Source: Companilactobacillus musae
GTDB lineage: Bacteria > Bacillota > Bacilli > Lactobacillales > Lactobacillaceae
Length of the DNA: 64,000 bases
Direction of reading: 5' to 3'
Assembly (NCBI RefSeq): GCF_003967595.1
Contig: NZ_BIFW01000001.1
Span: 62,001 to 126,000 of the forward strand
The notes beneath the pieces were generated by a model. That model made no database searches. It was not told where the DNA came from and worked only from the letters and a program-made list of their open reading frames with translations. Of this stretch, positions 10,163-19,781 are shown piece by piece (position 1 is the first letter of the stretch; every line of letters starts with the position of its first letter). Made by a program: the position numbers and the translations under genes.

Positions 10163-12542
10163 CGAGAAACCATATTTCTTGGGGACCGTTAAAGCCATCT
10201 TTTTTGAAAATCCAGAGAACTTGTATAAGATTTTTACGATTAAAGTAAAAAAGACTAATACCGATTGGGACGCAGGCGATATTGTTGTTACCGGTAGCTT
10301 TGGCGAGATATCTGAAGAAGAAGAATACCGTTTTGAAGGCCAGATAATTGATCATCCTAAATATGGTAAACAGTTTCAAGCGACGTCTTACAAGAGAAGT
10401 CGTCCTAATGGTCGTAAAGAATTGATCAGTTTTTTCTCAAGTGATGAATTTCCCGGTATTGGTAAGAAAAAAGCCGAAAAAATTGTAGATGAGCTGGGAA
10501 ATGACGCTATTGATAAAATACTTAAAGATCCTCATGCTTTGGATTTTTTGAAGTTGGGTGAAGAGAAAACTCAAAATATCATTGAACAGATTTCTAGTAA
10601 TCATCAGACTGAGCAAGCTTTATATCAGTTGAACAATTATGGCTTTGGACCAACTTTAAGTGCTCGTATTTATCAAAAGTATGGTGTACAAACGCTGGAC
10701 AAGATAACCGAAGATCCCTATCAATTGGTATTGGATGTTAAAGGTGTTGGTTTCAAACGAGCTGATGAATTGGCTAAACGATTGGGAATAACAGGTGATG
10801 ATCCTAGAAGAATTAAGGGTGCTTTGATTCAAATGGTCGGTTCGATCATTAATGAAACTGGTGACACTTTCGTTGACGGACAGGAATTGATCAAGCGTGT
10901 CAGTGGAGTTTTGCGTGCTAACTCAACCCCTGATTTGATGGATAAGTTGGTTGAAGGATTACGTAATCTAGTTAAAGATGGTGTTTTATTAGTTGAAGAT
11001 GGTCATGTTTATCAAAAGGACTTATCTGACAGCGAATGGTCAATATCTCAATCTTTGAAAATGATTAATGATACATTTAAAGGCGTTTCTTGGACGCAAC
11101 ATGCATTAAAAAAAGAATTAAAACAGATAGAGAAGAATTTTAAAGTTAAGTATGATGAATCACAGGAAACAGCCATTAAACAGTCATTAACACATCCAAT
11201 CTTTCTTTTGACAGGTGGTCCAGGAACTGGTAAAACAACGATTATCAATGCTATTGTTGCAGCCTACGCTAAATTAAATGATATGCCATTAGATCCGGCG
11301 GATGATAATTATGCGATAGCTTTGGCTGCTCCAACTGGTCGGGCCGCAAAACATATGGGTGAATCAACGGGTTTGCCTGCAATGACGATTCATCGATTAT
11401 TAGGTTTAACTGGGACTGAAGATGATGAATATGCTGAGCCTAGTCTTGACTGTAAATTGTTGATCATTGATGAGATGTCGATGGTTGATACAAAGTTATT
11501 TAAGGTTTTGATTTCAGCTGTGCAACCGGGAACACAAATTGTTCTGGTAGGTGATCGTGATCAATTGCCTTCAGTAGGACCGGGACAAATTTTTGCAGAT
11601 TTAATCAATAGTCAAGTCTTCCCAACAACTATTTTGAAAAATATTCATCGACAAGATGAGGATTCAACTATTATTCAATTAGCCCATGATATCAATGAAG
11701 GAATTATTGTTGATGGGATTTTTGAGAATAAAGCAGATCGGAGTTTTATTAACTGTGACAGTCGCAATGTACCAAATGTCTTGTCACAGATTATCAGCAA
11801 GTCTAGTGAACGTGGATTTGATATTGCTGATGTGCAAGTACTGGCACCGATGTATCGTGGACAAGCAGGAATAGATAATTTGAATTTTGTGATTCAGAAT
11901 GTTGTTAATCCAATGAAACCTAAGCGTAAAGAAGTTTCGATCGGAAATATTAAATATCGAATTAACGACAAGGTGGTTTATTTGGTCAATACACCTGAAG
12001 ACAATGTCTTTAATGGTGAAATAGGTAAGATCATTGGGATAATTTTGGCTAAAGAAAATACTGATCACGTTGATAAATTAGTAATTGATTTCGATGGCAA
12101 TGAAGTGACATTGGATCGAAAAGATTGGATCAATATTGCTTTGGCATATTGTACTTCAATCCATAAATCGCAAGGCTCAGAATTTGAAATGGTAATATTG
12201 CCTTTAGTAAATGAAGAATCAAGAATGCTGCGACGCAATTTGCTCTATACTGCGGTTACACGAGCTAAAAGATTGTTGATCATGGTAGGTGATCGTTCAG
12301 CGTTTGAACGTTCTATTCGGGATCAGTCAAGTGAACGTCAAACGACTTTAAAAGAACGGATTTTCGTTACCTTTAAGATTAAAAAGACTGAAGCAGATAC
12401 GGACACGGACGTGGAATCTGAACCAGAAGAACCAAAAGATTATCGTTTGACCATGGATATGATCATGAATAATTCTATTGATCCAATGATTGGGATGGAC
12501 AATGTAACCCCTAAAAACTTCATTGAACAAAAAGAAGCATAG
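10149..12542 (+). CDS. recD2: RecD2-type DNA helicase (exodeoxyribonuclease V alpha-like)
   Basis: This is an SF1B 5'-3' helicase of the RecD2 group, which acts without RecBC. The N-terminal part (residues 1-330) includes helix-hairpin-helix-like segments such as FPGIGKKKAEKI and VKGVGFKRADEL. The helicase core begins with GGPGTGKTT (Walker A, about 356). It continues with LLIIDEMSMVD (Walker B), VGDRDQLPSVGPG (motif III), and HKSQGSEF with YTAVTRAK (motifs V and VI). Its 797 residues fit the family. The ATG overlaps the TPR gene and has AAGGAG seven bases upstream. The role is likely replication restart and mismatch tolerance. Confidence 0.95.
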   Translation: MTESNEKPYFLGTVKAIFFENPENLYKIFTIKVKKTNTDWDAGDIVVTGSFGEISEEEEYRFEGQIIDHPKYGKQFQATSYKRSRPNGRKELISFFSSDEFPGIGKKKAEKIVDELGNDAIDKILKDPHALDFLKLGEEKTQNIIEQISSNHQTEQALYQLNNYGFGPTLSARIYQKYGVQTLDKITEDPYQLVLDVKGVGFKRADELAKRLGITGDDPRRIKGALIQMVGSIINETGDTFVDGQELIKRVSGVLRANSTPDLMDKLVEGLRNLVKDGVLLVEDGHVYQKDLSDSEWSISQSLKMINDTFKGVSWTQHALKKELKQIEKNFKVKYDESQETAIKQSLTHPIFLLTGGPGTGKTTIINAIVAAYAKLNDMPLDPADDNYAIALAAPTGRAAKHMGESTGLPAMTIHRLLGLTGTEDDEYAEPSLDCKLLIIDEMSMVDTKLFKVLISAVQPGTQIVLVGDRDQLPSVGPGQIFADLINSQVFPTTILKNIHRQDEDSTIIQLAHDINEGIIVDGIFENKADRSFINCDSRNVPNVLSQIISKSSERGFDIADVQVLAPMYRGQAGIDNLNFVIQNVVNPMKPKRKEVSIGNIKYRINDKVVYLVNTPEDNVFNGEIGKIIGIILAKENTDHVDKLVIDFDGNEVTLDRKDWINIALAYCTSIHKSQGSEFEMVILPLVNEESRMLRRNLLYTAVTRAKRLLIMVGDRSAFERSIRDQSSERQTTLKERIFVTFKIKKTEADTDTDVESEPEEPKDYRLTMDMIMNNSIDPMIGMDNVTPKNFIEQKEA

Positions 12543-12613
12543 AGATTCTTCAATGGATATTTTGGTTTTTGAGACGATGGAATCATCAAAGCAACTTAGT
12601 TAATATTGGAATT

Positions 12614-12685
12614 TGAAAAAGACATCTATTTAGAGTTGAAAATACGTAAAAACGTATTGAATCTCTAAATAGATGCCTTTTTTTA
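12614..12685. terminator. Bidirectional terminator between recD2 and the lipid kinase gene
   Basis: CATCTATTTAGAG (12623-12635) pairs perfectly with 12663-12675, and an inner AATACG/CGTATT stem closes the loop. A-rich and T-rich flanks lie on both sides, so it can stop the converging transcripts. Confidence 0.85.
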
Positions 12686-13633
12686 TTGAATTGGTAACCA
12701 AAATAACTGTTGGTCAACTGCAAAATTTAAATTAAAATCGTGAATTGAAAGTTCTTCACCATCCATTTGACCATGTTGCTTGGGGTAATTTTTTAAAATG
12801 AAATTTTTCTTTTCGATATGCCAAACGTTTTTATCTTGTAAATGCGAACCGTTAGTCAGTAGTTTACTCAAAAGCTTGATAAAAGTTAATCCCGTGATTT
12901 TTTTTACGACAACAAGATTTAGATGATGATTGAATGGATTTGCAGTTGGATCAATTGCAAATCCGCCACCGAAATAGGGATGATTGGTGGCAACCACGAT
13001 ATAAGCTGAATCAAAATTTTTATCCATATTATCGTATTTGACGTCAAGCTGAAAAGATTTTTGATGTTTAATAACTTTTAGGAGATTAGTGAAATAAGAA
13101 AGTGTTCCTAAATGTAGTTGATTCAATAATTCTTTTCTTTCGGAATGATTAGTGTAATAAACCGTACTGGCATCAAAGCCAATTCCAATATTATTGATAA
13201 AGTAATGTGAAAATTCTTTTCCAGATGCTTTACCAATATCAATTTGACGTGGTGTTTGCATTGATAAGATAGCCTGCATTAGGATGACTGGATTCTTGAT
13301 ATGTAATTTGATACCACGACAAAAGTCATTACCAGAACCTCCAGGAATATAACCTAATGGAGTTTGGGGATAGTGTGAGTTCTTTATACCATTAACCGCT
13401 TGATTAAGAGTTCCGTCACCACCAATGACAACAATTTTTCGATGAGGCTGGTGTGAGTCAGCAAGTTCTTGTGCTATACGAATGCCATCGCCATCTTTTT
13501 TTGTTAAATGAACCTCATATTCAAACTTTATTTCTTCTAAAAATTTAGTAACCTTGTTGCAAGCACTTTGGGCTCGACCATTACCTGCATGGTGATTTAA
13601 AATTATTTCAATCTTGTCTGTTTCCCTCATCAT
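12683..13633 (-). CDS. Diacylglycerol/lipid kinase family protein (YegS/DgkB-like)
   Basis: The catalytic domain of the DAGK family is visible: an NHHAGNGRA nucleotide-binding start, the VVIGGDGTLNQAVNG glycine-rich loop, and LGYIPGGSGNDFCRG. It phosphorylates a lipid such as diacylglycerol, recycling it in lipid and lipoteichoic acid metabolism; the exact lipid cannot be read. I place the start at the ATG at 13633, seven bases from AAAGGA. The open frame extends 11 codons further upstream into the rnjA terminator, which argues against a longer protein. At 316 residues it has the usual length. Confidence 0.87.
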   Translation of the reverse strand: MMRETDKIEIILNHHAGNGRAQSACNKVTKFLEEIKFEYEVHLTKKDGDGIRIAQELADSHQPHRKIVVIGGDGTLNQAVNGIKNSHYPQTPLGYIPGGSGNDFCRGIKLHIKNPVILMQAILSMQTPRQIDIGKASGKEFSHYFINNIGIGFDASTVYYTNHSERKELLNQLHLGTLSYFTNLLKVIKHQKSFQLDVKYDNMDKNFDSAYIVVATNHPYFGGGFAIDPTANPFNHHLNLVVVKKITGLTFIKLLSKLLTNGSHLQDKNVWHIEKKNFILKNYPKQHGQMDGEELSIHDFNLNFAVDQQLFWLPIQ

Positions 13634-13649
13634 TAAAATATCCTTTAAA

Positions 13650-13678
13650 TAAAAAAAGTAGATCAATTGATCTACTTT
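13650..13678 (-). terminator. Terminator at the end of rnjA
   Basis: On the minus strand AAAGTAGATC pairs perfectly with GATCTACTTT around AATT and is followed by seven T. The left arm overlaps the rnjA stop codon, so lipid kinase expression depends on readthrough or on its own promoter. Confidence 0.82.
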
Positions 13679-15368
13679 AGATTGAAGTTCCTATTAACAT
13701 TGGTAAGATTACAGGATTTCTAGCAGTACGCTTGTATAAGAATTCTTGCAATCCTTCAATTATGATACGTTTCAAAGTTGCTTCAGTAACTTTTTCATCT
13801 TCATTATCAAAAGCGTTCTTAATTAGGTGGAAAACACGTTTTTGAGCTTGATTGATTAACTCACCAGATTCACGCATATAAACGAATCCACGTGAAAGAA
13901 TATCTGGACCAGCTAAAACAATATGTTTTTGATAGTCGATAGTAGCAACGACCACAACCATTCCTTCTTCAGAAAGAACTTGACGGTCGTGGATGACAAC
14001 ATTACCAATATCACCAACTCCTTTACCATCGACATAAACGTCTCCAGCAGGGAAGTGACCAGCAACTCTGGCTTCATCTTTAGTAAGTGCTAAGACATCA
14101 CCATTTTCTAACAAGAACGAATGATCTAGAGGAACGTCACACAATTCAGCTAATTCAGTATGGATCTTTAACATTCTGTATTCACCATGAATTGGCATAA
14201 AGAACTTAGGCTTCATTAATCTAAGCATTAATTCTTGTTCTTCTTGGCCACCATGACCAGAAGCATGAATGTTATTAACCTTACCATGAATAACTTCAGC
14301 ACCAGCTTCAGAAAGTTGGTTGATCAAATGGTTAACACTAATTGTGTTACCTGGAATAGGGTTACTTGAGAAAATAACAGTATCGCCAGGTTGAATTGTG
14401 ATTTGTCTGTGAGTACCGTTAGCGATACGGCTTAAAGCAGCTAATGGTTCACCTTGAGAACCAGTACACAAAATCAAAGTCTCACTAGCAGGTGTTTGGT
14501 TTAAAGCGTGGGGATCAATCAACATGTCGTCAGAAATGTTTAAATAACCTAATTCACGACCGTTTTCGATTGCTTGTTCCATACTTCGTCCGAAGACTGC
14601 AATTTTACGACCTTGTTGTATAGCAGCGTCAACCGCTTGCGAGATACGATAAATATTTGAAGCGAAGGTAGCAAATATAATTCTTCCCTGAATAGTTTCA
14701 AATATTTGATGAATTGTTAAACCAACTGAACGTTCAGATTTAGAAAATGTTGGAATTTCAGCATTAGTACTATCAGATAGTAAACATAAAACACCTTTAG
14801 CACCAAGTGCAGCCATTTTTTGTAAGTTAGGTGATGGTAAGCCTGCAACTGGGGTTAAATCAAATTTGAAATCACCAGTTTCAACGATAATTCCTTGTGG
14901 TGTATGAACAGCAACACCTAAAGTGTCAGGAATTGAGTGAGTTGTTCTAAAGAATGAAACACTTGTCTTAGGGAATTTGATAACATCATCTTCATGTAAG
15001 ACGTGCATTTCAGTTGTTCTTAGTAAACCGTGTTCTTCCAATTTACCCTTAATCAATGCACAAGCTAATGGACCGGCATAAACAGGTATGTTGGGAAGCT
15101 TTTGAAGAAGGTAAGGAATACCACCGATATGATCTTCATGACCATGGGTAATAAATAGGCCCTTGATCTTGTCTTTGTTTTCTACTAAGTAGCTATAATC
15201 AGAAATGACATAGTCAATTCCGAGGAGTTCATCTTCTGGAAACTTGATTCCGGCATCAATTACGATTAATTCGTCTTGATATTGAACTCCATACATATTT
15301 TTACCGATTTCGCCAAGGCCCCCGATGGCAAAAACAGCGACTTCATTATTTTTTACTTTAAAGGACAT
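13677..15368 (-). CDS. rnjA: Ribonuclease J1
   Basis: This metallo-beta-lactamase/beta-CASP nuclease does 5'-3' exonuclease and endonuclease work on mRNA and matures 16S rRNA. All zinc ligands are present: [26 protein letters not shown] and PIHGEYRML, with the GHGGQEE region. It has 563 residues. It follows rpoY by three bases, as in Bacillus. A second, degenerate copy (rnjB) lies at 34217. The intact active site makes this the J1 paralogue, very likely important for growth. Confidence 0.96.
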   Translation of the reverse strand: MSFKVKNNEVAVFAIGGLGEIGKNMYGVQYQDELIVIDAGIKFPEDELLGIDYVISDYSYLVENKDKIKGLFITHGHEDHIGGIPYLLQKLPNIPVYAGPLACALIKGKLEEHGLLRTTEMHVLHEDDVIKFPKTSVSFFRTTHSIPDTLGVAVHTPQGIIVETGDFKFDLTPVAGLPSPNLQKMAALGAKGVLCLLSDSTNAEIPTFSKSERSVGLTIHQIFETIQGRIIFATFASNIYRISQAVDAAIQQGRKIAVFGRSMEQAIENGRELGYLNISDDMLIDPHALNQTPASETLILCTGSQGEPLAALSRIANGTHRQITIQPGDTVIFSSNPIPGNTISVNHLINQLSEAGAEVIHGKVNNIHASGHGGQEEQELMLRLMKPKFFMPIHGEYRMLKIHTELAELCDVPLDHSFLLENGDVLALTKDEARVAGHFPAGDVYVDGKGVGDIGNVVIHDRQVLSEEGMVVVVATIDYQKHIVLAGPDILSRGFVYMRESGELINQAQKRVFHLIKNAFDNEDEKVTEATLKRIIIEGLQEFLYKRTARNPVILPMLIGTSI

Positions 15369-15371
15369 TAA

Positions 15372-15584
15372 CTAAAACTCCGTTAATTTAAACTCAGGAT
15401 TCTTTTGTTCGTACTCGAGATGTTTTTCGTCGAGCTCCTGAATAAATTCAATTTCGTAGTTAGTATTATTTTCAACTGCTTGGCGTACTTCAATACTTGA
15501 AGCAGCATCCATATAAAGTGAATGTGTAAATTCACGACGGGGGTTATCTAGTTCACTTGTTTGATATAAAACTTTATAAATCAA
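15372..15584 (-). CDS. rpoY: RNA polymerase epsilon subunit RpoY (70 aa, TTG start)
   Basis: This small subunit binds RNA polymerase in Firmicutes. The sequence IYKVLYQ at the start, then DSLY-like HSLYMDA, IEFIQELDEKHLEYEQ and FKLTEF at the end match the DUF1447/YkzG family. A longer open frame reaches 15677, but the homologous N-terminus begins at the TTG at 15584, which has AAAGGAG about nine bases upstream. A tool that favours ATG would add 31 false residues. The gene is coupled to rnjA, three bases downstream, the same order as in Bacillus. Confidence 0.9.
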   Translation of the reverse strand: MIYKVLYQTSELDNPRREFTHSLYMDAASSIEVRQAVENNTNYEIEFIQELDEKHLEYEQKNPEFKLTEF

Positions 15585-15720
15585 TATAAATTTCTCCTTT
15601 AATCGAATTAAATGAAACAAGTCAGTTTCATTCGTCTTTTTTTCCAGTCCATTTGTGCAATATTCAATAGATAGCACAATTCTACCATATCTGAAAAGGT
15701 AAGTATACTTAACGGTGCTA

Positions 15721-16281
15721 TTAAGAAATTACGACTGTACTTGGGTCAAGATCAAATGGGGCAGTCTTACTGATCTTGTCATAGTATAAGTGACCATTTA
15801 AGTGATCAATTTCGTGTTGGCAAACGATAGCAGGATAACCTTTGACACGTAATGTTTGAGAGTTACCTTCAAAGTCATCATATTTAATAGTAATACGATC
15901 AGCACGGGGTACGAATCCAGGAACATCTTTATCAACTGATAGGCAACCTTCGCCTTCAGACAAAGCGGCACGTTGAACAGAGTTCCTAACAATTACGGGA
16001 TTGATCAAAGTGATTTTAAGTAATGGCTTATCAGGATCATCTTCATTAGGAACTAAAACAGATGCCATCATTTCAGAAACACCAACTTGAGGTGCGGCTA
16101 AACCAACACCAGCTCTTAATTGATGTTTTTCAGCGTATTCTTCATCTTGACTTTTAACAAGATATTCCATCATGTTTGCAGCCAAAGCCTTATCTTCATC
16201 ACTTAGTGGAAATTTAACCTTTGCTCCAACTTTTCTTAAAACGGGATCGCCATCACGGACGATATCTTTCATAAAATACAT
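15721..16281 (-). CDS. def: Peptide deformylase
   Basis: It removes the formyl group from nascent proteins. The three metal motifs are present: [10 protein letters not shown] (about residue 60), EGCLSV (about 110) and HEIDHLNG (about 153). The long insert typical of the Gram-positive type II enzymes is there. I chose the ATG at 16281 because GGAGG lies five bases upstream. The open frame begins four codons earlier at a TTG that is part of that RBS. Transcription diverges from ldhD. Confidence 0.94.
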   Translation of the reverse strand: MYFMKDIVRDGDPVLRKVGAKVKFPLSDEDKALAANMMEYLVKSQDEEYAEKHQLRAGVGLAAPQVGVSEMMASVLVPNEDDPDKPLLKITLINPVIVRNSVQRAALSEGEGCLSVDKDVPGFVPRADRITIKYDDFEGNSQTLRVKGYPAIVCQHEIDHLNGHLYYDKISKTAPFDLDPSTVVIS

Positions 16282-16293
16282 AGTTTCCTCCAA

Positions 16294-16526
16294 ATGTTTA
16301 ATTGTACAAAAATACCTTAGTATATCTATTATAGATTATTTTACGAAAAAAATAGAAATAATTGCAGAATTTTTTCTTTAATTGCGCTAAGTAAGCGTTA
16401 CCAATTATTGTCCCTAATAATAGGTAATATCTTTGCGATATTAAGACCCAAGATGATAAAATGGTAAACGTATATGTTACCGATTACACAGGTACGTAAC
16501 TAATTGTAACTGGAGGTTTTAAATAG
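16294..16526. promoter_or_regulatory. Divergent def/ldhD control region with inverted repeats
   Basis: On the plus strand TTGCGA (16433-16438), 18 bases and TAAAAT (16457-16462) preceded by TGA form a likely extended -10 promoter for ldhD. TAATATC-tttgc-GATATTA (16425-16443) covers its -35. A second near-palindrome, GGTAAAC...GTTACC (16463-16481), lies directly after the -10. Both are good operator candidates. On the minus strand, TATACT (16324-16319) or TATAAT (16333-16328) could serve def, with poor -35 sequences. Confidence 0.55.
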
Positions 16527-17525
16527 ATGAAATTAATTGATTATGGTGTCAGAGAAGATGAAAAAGAATATATCCAAGAATGGTCGAAAGAAAATGAAAT
16601 CGAAGTAAAAATAGTTTCCGATTTATTAACACCTGAAACTGTTCAAATGGCTAAAGGTTACGATGGGATTGTGGCTTATCAACAACTTCCATACGATGAA
16701 AAGATTTTTGACACAATGAACGAATTGGGAATTCACGTTATTTCGCTGAGAAACGTTGGTGTCGATAATGTTCCTTTTAAAGCTTTGAAGAAAAATAAAA
16801 TACGCTTGACCAATGTACCAAGTTATTCACCAGAAGCAATTGCTGAATATTCAGTAACTGGATTAATGGCCTTATTAAGAAATCTTAAACATATGATTAG
16901 AAAAGTTGATAATTATGACTTTAGATGGGAACCAGATATTGGTCGCGAGTTAAATCAGTTAACAGTTGGGATAGCTGGGACTGGAAGAATCGGTCAGGCG
17001 GCAATAAAAATTTACCAGGGATTTGGTGCCAAAGTAATCGCTTTCGATAAATTTCACAATCCTGAATTGGAAAAACAGGGTCTTTATGTTGACAGTTTGG
17101 ATACACTATTGAGTCAAGCTGACGTGGTAAGTTTACATATTCCAAGTCTGGGAAAAGGTCACACAGTGATCAATCGTCAATCAATCTCTGAGATGAAAGA
17201 TAATGCGATTGTTATTAACACAGCCCGTGGAGATTTGATCAATACTAAGGATCTATACGATGCTGTAATAGAAGGAAAACTCTATGGAGCGGTTCTAGAT
17301 GTTTATGAAAATGAAGTCGGTATTTTTAATAGTGATTTAAGTAGCAAAGATCTAGGTGATGAGTTGCTGGACAAGGTAATTCAGAGTCCAAGATTCATTT
17401 TGACACCGCATATTGCTTTTTACACAACGAAAGCAGTCAAAAATATGGCAACAGTTTCACTGAACTCTATGGTAGCTGAACTACAAACCGGAAGCTCTGA
17501 AAATGAGATAAATTTGGAAAAATAG
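16527..17525 (+). CDS. ldhD: D-lactate dehydrogenase (D-2-hydroxyacid dehydrogenase family)
   Basis: It reduces pyruvate to D-lactate with NADH, regenerating NAD+ in fermentation. The Rossmann motif GTGRIGQ (about residue 151), catalytic arginine in NTARGD (about 234), glutamate in YENEVGIF and histidine in TPHIAFYT (about 295) are all present. The YENEVGIF signature favours D-lactate dehydrogenase over phosphoglycerate dehydrogenase. A D-hydroxyisocaproate dehydrogenase is the main alternative. CTGGAGG precedes the ATG. It sits next to the pyruvate dehydrogenase genes, which compete for the same substrate. Confidence 0.88.
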   Translation: MKLIDYGVREDEKEYIQEWSKENEIEVKIVSDLLTPETVQMAKGYDGIVAYQQLPYDEKIFDTMNELGIHVISLRNVGVDNVPFKALKKNKIRLTNVPSYSPEAIAEYSVTGLMALLRNLKHMIRKVDNYDFRWEPDIGRELNQLTVGIAGTGRIGQAAIKIYQGFGAKVIAFDKFHNPELEKQGLYVDSLDTLLSQADVVSLHIPSLGKGHTVINRQSISEMKDNAIVINTARGDLINTKDLYDAVIEGKLYGAVLDVYENEVGIFNSDLSSKDLGDELLDKVIQSPRFILTPHIAFYTTKAVKNMATVSLNSMVAELQTGSSENEINLEK

Positions 17526-17672
17526 TTACCAGTTTCACAAACTTGTATAAATTTTTTTTTACGATGAATGCCTAAACTACTTGTATTTTGACGGATCAAT
17601 GTTAGACTAAATTTATATGAAAACCCTTACAGATTCACAAGGGATGAGTTTTTTATGAAAGGACTGTGGAGA

Positions 17673-18776
17673 ATGGCAAATAAACCAATTGTTGATTTTG
17701 AGGCAATTAAAAATAACTTAACAAATGTTTCAAAACCCATTCAAGTATTGAATGAAAACGCAGAAATAACTGATCAAGAGATTTTTGATACTTTTTCAGA
17801 TGATGACTTAGTAGAATTTATGAAAAAGATGGTATGGGAACGTGCTCTTCATGAACAGACAATGAACTTTTCACGTCAAGGTCGTATGGGATTCTATGCA
17901 CCTACTGAAGGTGAAGAAGCATCAGAGATGGGAACTGTTCTAGCAATGAAGAAACAAGATTACTTGCTTCCTGCTTATCGTGATGTTCCACAATTGATCC
18001 AACATGGTGCTACTGTAACGGAAGCTTACCTTTGGTCAAGAGGACACATTTTAGGTAACAAATATAAGGCTCGTTCAATGATGCCTCAAATTATTATCGG
18101 TGCTGCATATGTTGAAGCTGCCGGTGTTGGTTTGGGTATTAAGAAGAACAAAGAAGAAGATACAATTGCCTTCACATATACCGGTGATGGTGGTACTTCT
18201 CAAGGTGATAGTTATGAAGGAATGAACTTTGCTGGAGCTTTCCAATCACCAGTACTCTTCATTGTTCAAAATAATGGTTTTGCTATTTCAACACCTCGTG
18301 CAAAACAAACTGCTGCTCCAACTTTGGCACAAAAGGCTGTTGCTGCTGGTATTCCAAGTGTACAAGTTGATGGTATGGATATCTTAGCTTGTTATGCAGT
18401 TGCTAAAGCTGCTCGTGATTATATGGTAGCTGGTAATGGACCTGTCTTGATTGAAACTTTGACATATCGTTTCGGTGCTCACTCAAGTGCGGGTGATGAT
18501 CCTAAGCGTTACAGAACAAAGGAACAAGAACAACCTTGGTTCGATAAGGACCCATTGATTCGTTTGAGAAAAGTTCTTGAAGATAAGGGACTTTGGTCAG
18601 AAGAACAAGAAGACAAGTTGGTTGACGAATACAAAGCATCATTTAAGGAATCTATCAAAGAAGCAGATTCTGTTCCTGCTGATAAGGTTTCTGATATGTT
18701 GAAACGTACTTTCGAAATCCCAACTCCAGAAATGAAACAAGAAATTGATAAATTTGAAGCAAAGGAGTCGAAGTAA
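17673..18776 (+). CDS. pdhA: Pyruvate dehydrogenase E1 component, alpha subunit
   Basis: This thiamine-diphosphate-dependent subunit decarboxylates pyruvate. The TPP motif GDGGTSQGD...NNGFAIS (about 175-210) and the phosphorylation-loop-like YRFGAHSSAGDDP are present. I place the start at the ATG at 17673 (MANKP) behind AAAGGA. An ATG at 17655 lies in the same frame but has a weaker RBS. The stop is three bases before pdhB. TTGACG at 17588-17593 may be the -35 of the operon, although no clear -10 follows at standard spacing. Confidence 0.95.
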   Translation: MANKPIVDFEAIKNNLTNVSKPIQVLNENAEITDQEIFDTFSDDDLVEFMKKMVWERALHEQTMNFSRQGRMGFYAPTEGEEASEMGTVLAMKKQDYLLPAYRDVPQLIQHGATVTEAYLWSRGHILGNKYKARSMMPQIIIGAAYVEAAGVGLGIKKNKEEDTIAFTYTGDGGTSQGDSYEGMNFAGAFQSPVLFIVQNNGFAISTPRAKQTAAPTLAQKAVAAGIPSVQVDGMDILACYAVAKAARDYMVAGNGPVLIETLTYRFGAHSSAGDDPKRYRTKEQEQPWFDKDPLIRLRKVLEDKGLWSEEQEDKLVDEYKASFKESIKEADSVPADKVSDMLKRTFEIPTPEMKQEIDKFEAKESK

Positions 18777-18778
18777 AA

Positions 18779-19756
18779 ATGGCTAAGAAAACTTACATTC
18801 AAGCAATTACAGATGCCTTAGACATTGTTCTTGAAGACGATCCAAAAACATTGATCTTCGGTGAAGATGTTGGTAAAAATGGTGGTGTTTTCAGAACTAC
18901 TCAAGGACTTCAAGATAAATATGGTGAAGACCGTGTCTTCGATACTCCATTGGCTGAATCAGGGATTATGGGATTAGCTACTGGTCTTGGTTTGACTGGT
19001 TGGCGTCCTATCCCAGAAATTCAATTTATGGGATTTTCATTTGAAGCTGTCGATCAAATTGCTGGTCAACTTGCTCGTATGCGTTTTAGATTCGATGGTC
19101 TAAGAACAGCCCCAGTAACTATTCGTACACCTTATGGTGGTGGTACACATACTGCTGAAATGCACGCTGATAATTTGGAAAACTTCTTTACAGGAATTCC
19201 TGGTCTACGTGTTGTTATGCCAAGTAATCCATATGATGCCAAAGGTTTGTTGATTTCTTCTGTAGAAAACAATGATCCAGTGTTATTTATGGAAAACTTG
19301 AAGTTATATCGTTCAATGAAAGACGATATTCCTGATGGCAAATATACTGTTCCACTAGACAAAGCAAATGTCGTTCGTGAAGGTAATGATATTACTGTTG
19401 TTGCCTATGGAGCCGAAGTGAATGAAGCACTTAAAGTTGCTGATTCTTTAGCTGAAAAGAATATTTCAGTTGAAGTTATTGACCTAAGAACTGTTTCACC
19501 AATTGATACAGAAACAATTTTTAAATCAATTCAAAAGACTCATAAAGTAGTAATTGTTCAAGAAGCACAAAAGATGGCCGGCGTTGGCGCACAAGTTGCT
19601 TCTGCCATTGCCGAAGGTGCCGTCCTTTCTCTCGATGCACCAGTTGGTAGAGTTGCTGCTCCAAATAGTGTTTATCCATTTGCTCTTGGTGAAGACATCT
19701 GGATTCCACGTGCTAAAGAAATTGAAGAAAAAGTAAATGAGATACTCAACTACTAA
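18779..19756 (+). CDS. pdhB: Pyruvate dehydrogenase E1 component, beta subunit
   Basis: It pairs with PdhA to form the E1 heterotetramer and supplies the glutamate that activates TPP, seen in FDTPLAESGIMG (about residues 54-65). The PYGGGTHTAEMHA segment and the C-terminal transketolase domain ending in VAAPNSVYPFALGEDIWIP (split across residues 295-318) are typical. At 325 residues it is full length. An RBS AAGGAG ends pdhA. Confidence 0.96.
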   Translation: MAKKTYIQAITDALDIVLEDDPKTLIFGEDVGKNGGVFRTTQGLQDKYGEDRVFDTPLAESGIMGLATGLGLTGWRPIPEIQFMGFSFEAVDQIAGQLARMRFRFDGLRTAPVTIRTPYGGGTHTAEMHADNLENFFTGIPGLRVVMPSNPYDAKGLLISSVENNDPVLFMENLKLYRSMKDDIPDGKYTVPLDKANVVREGNDITVVAYGAEVNEALKVADSLAEKNISVEVIDLRTVSPIDTETIFKSIQKTHKVVIVQEAQKMAGVGAQVASAIAEGAVLSLDAPVGRVAAPNSVYPFALGEDIWIPRAKEIEEKVNEILNY

Positions 19757-19781
19757 TTAATCGAAGGAAGGGAAAACAACC

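Noticed and set aside
13621-13666. Extended N-terminus for the lipid kinase (MIYFFYLKDIL)
   Set aside because: These 11 codons overlap the rnjA terminator and lie upstream of a good RBS. The conserved domain starts at the internal ATG.
17526-17654. Full promoter for the pdh operon
   Set aside because: TTGACG at 17588 is a fair -35, but every hexamer at 16-19 bases spacing matches TATAAT at only three positions, so I did not list it as a feature.
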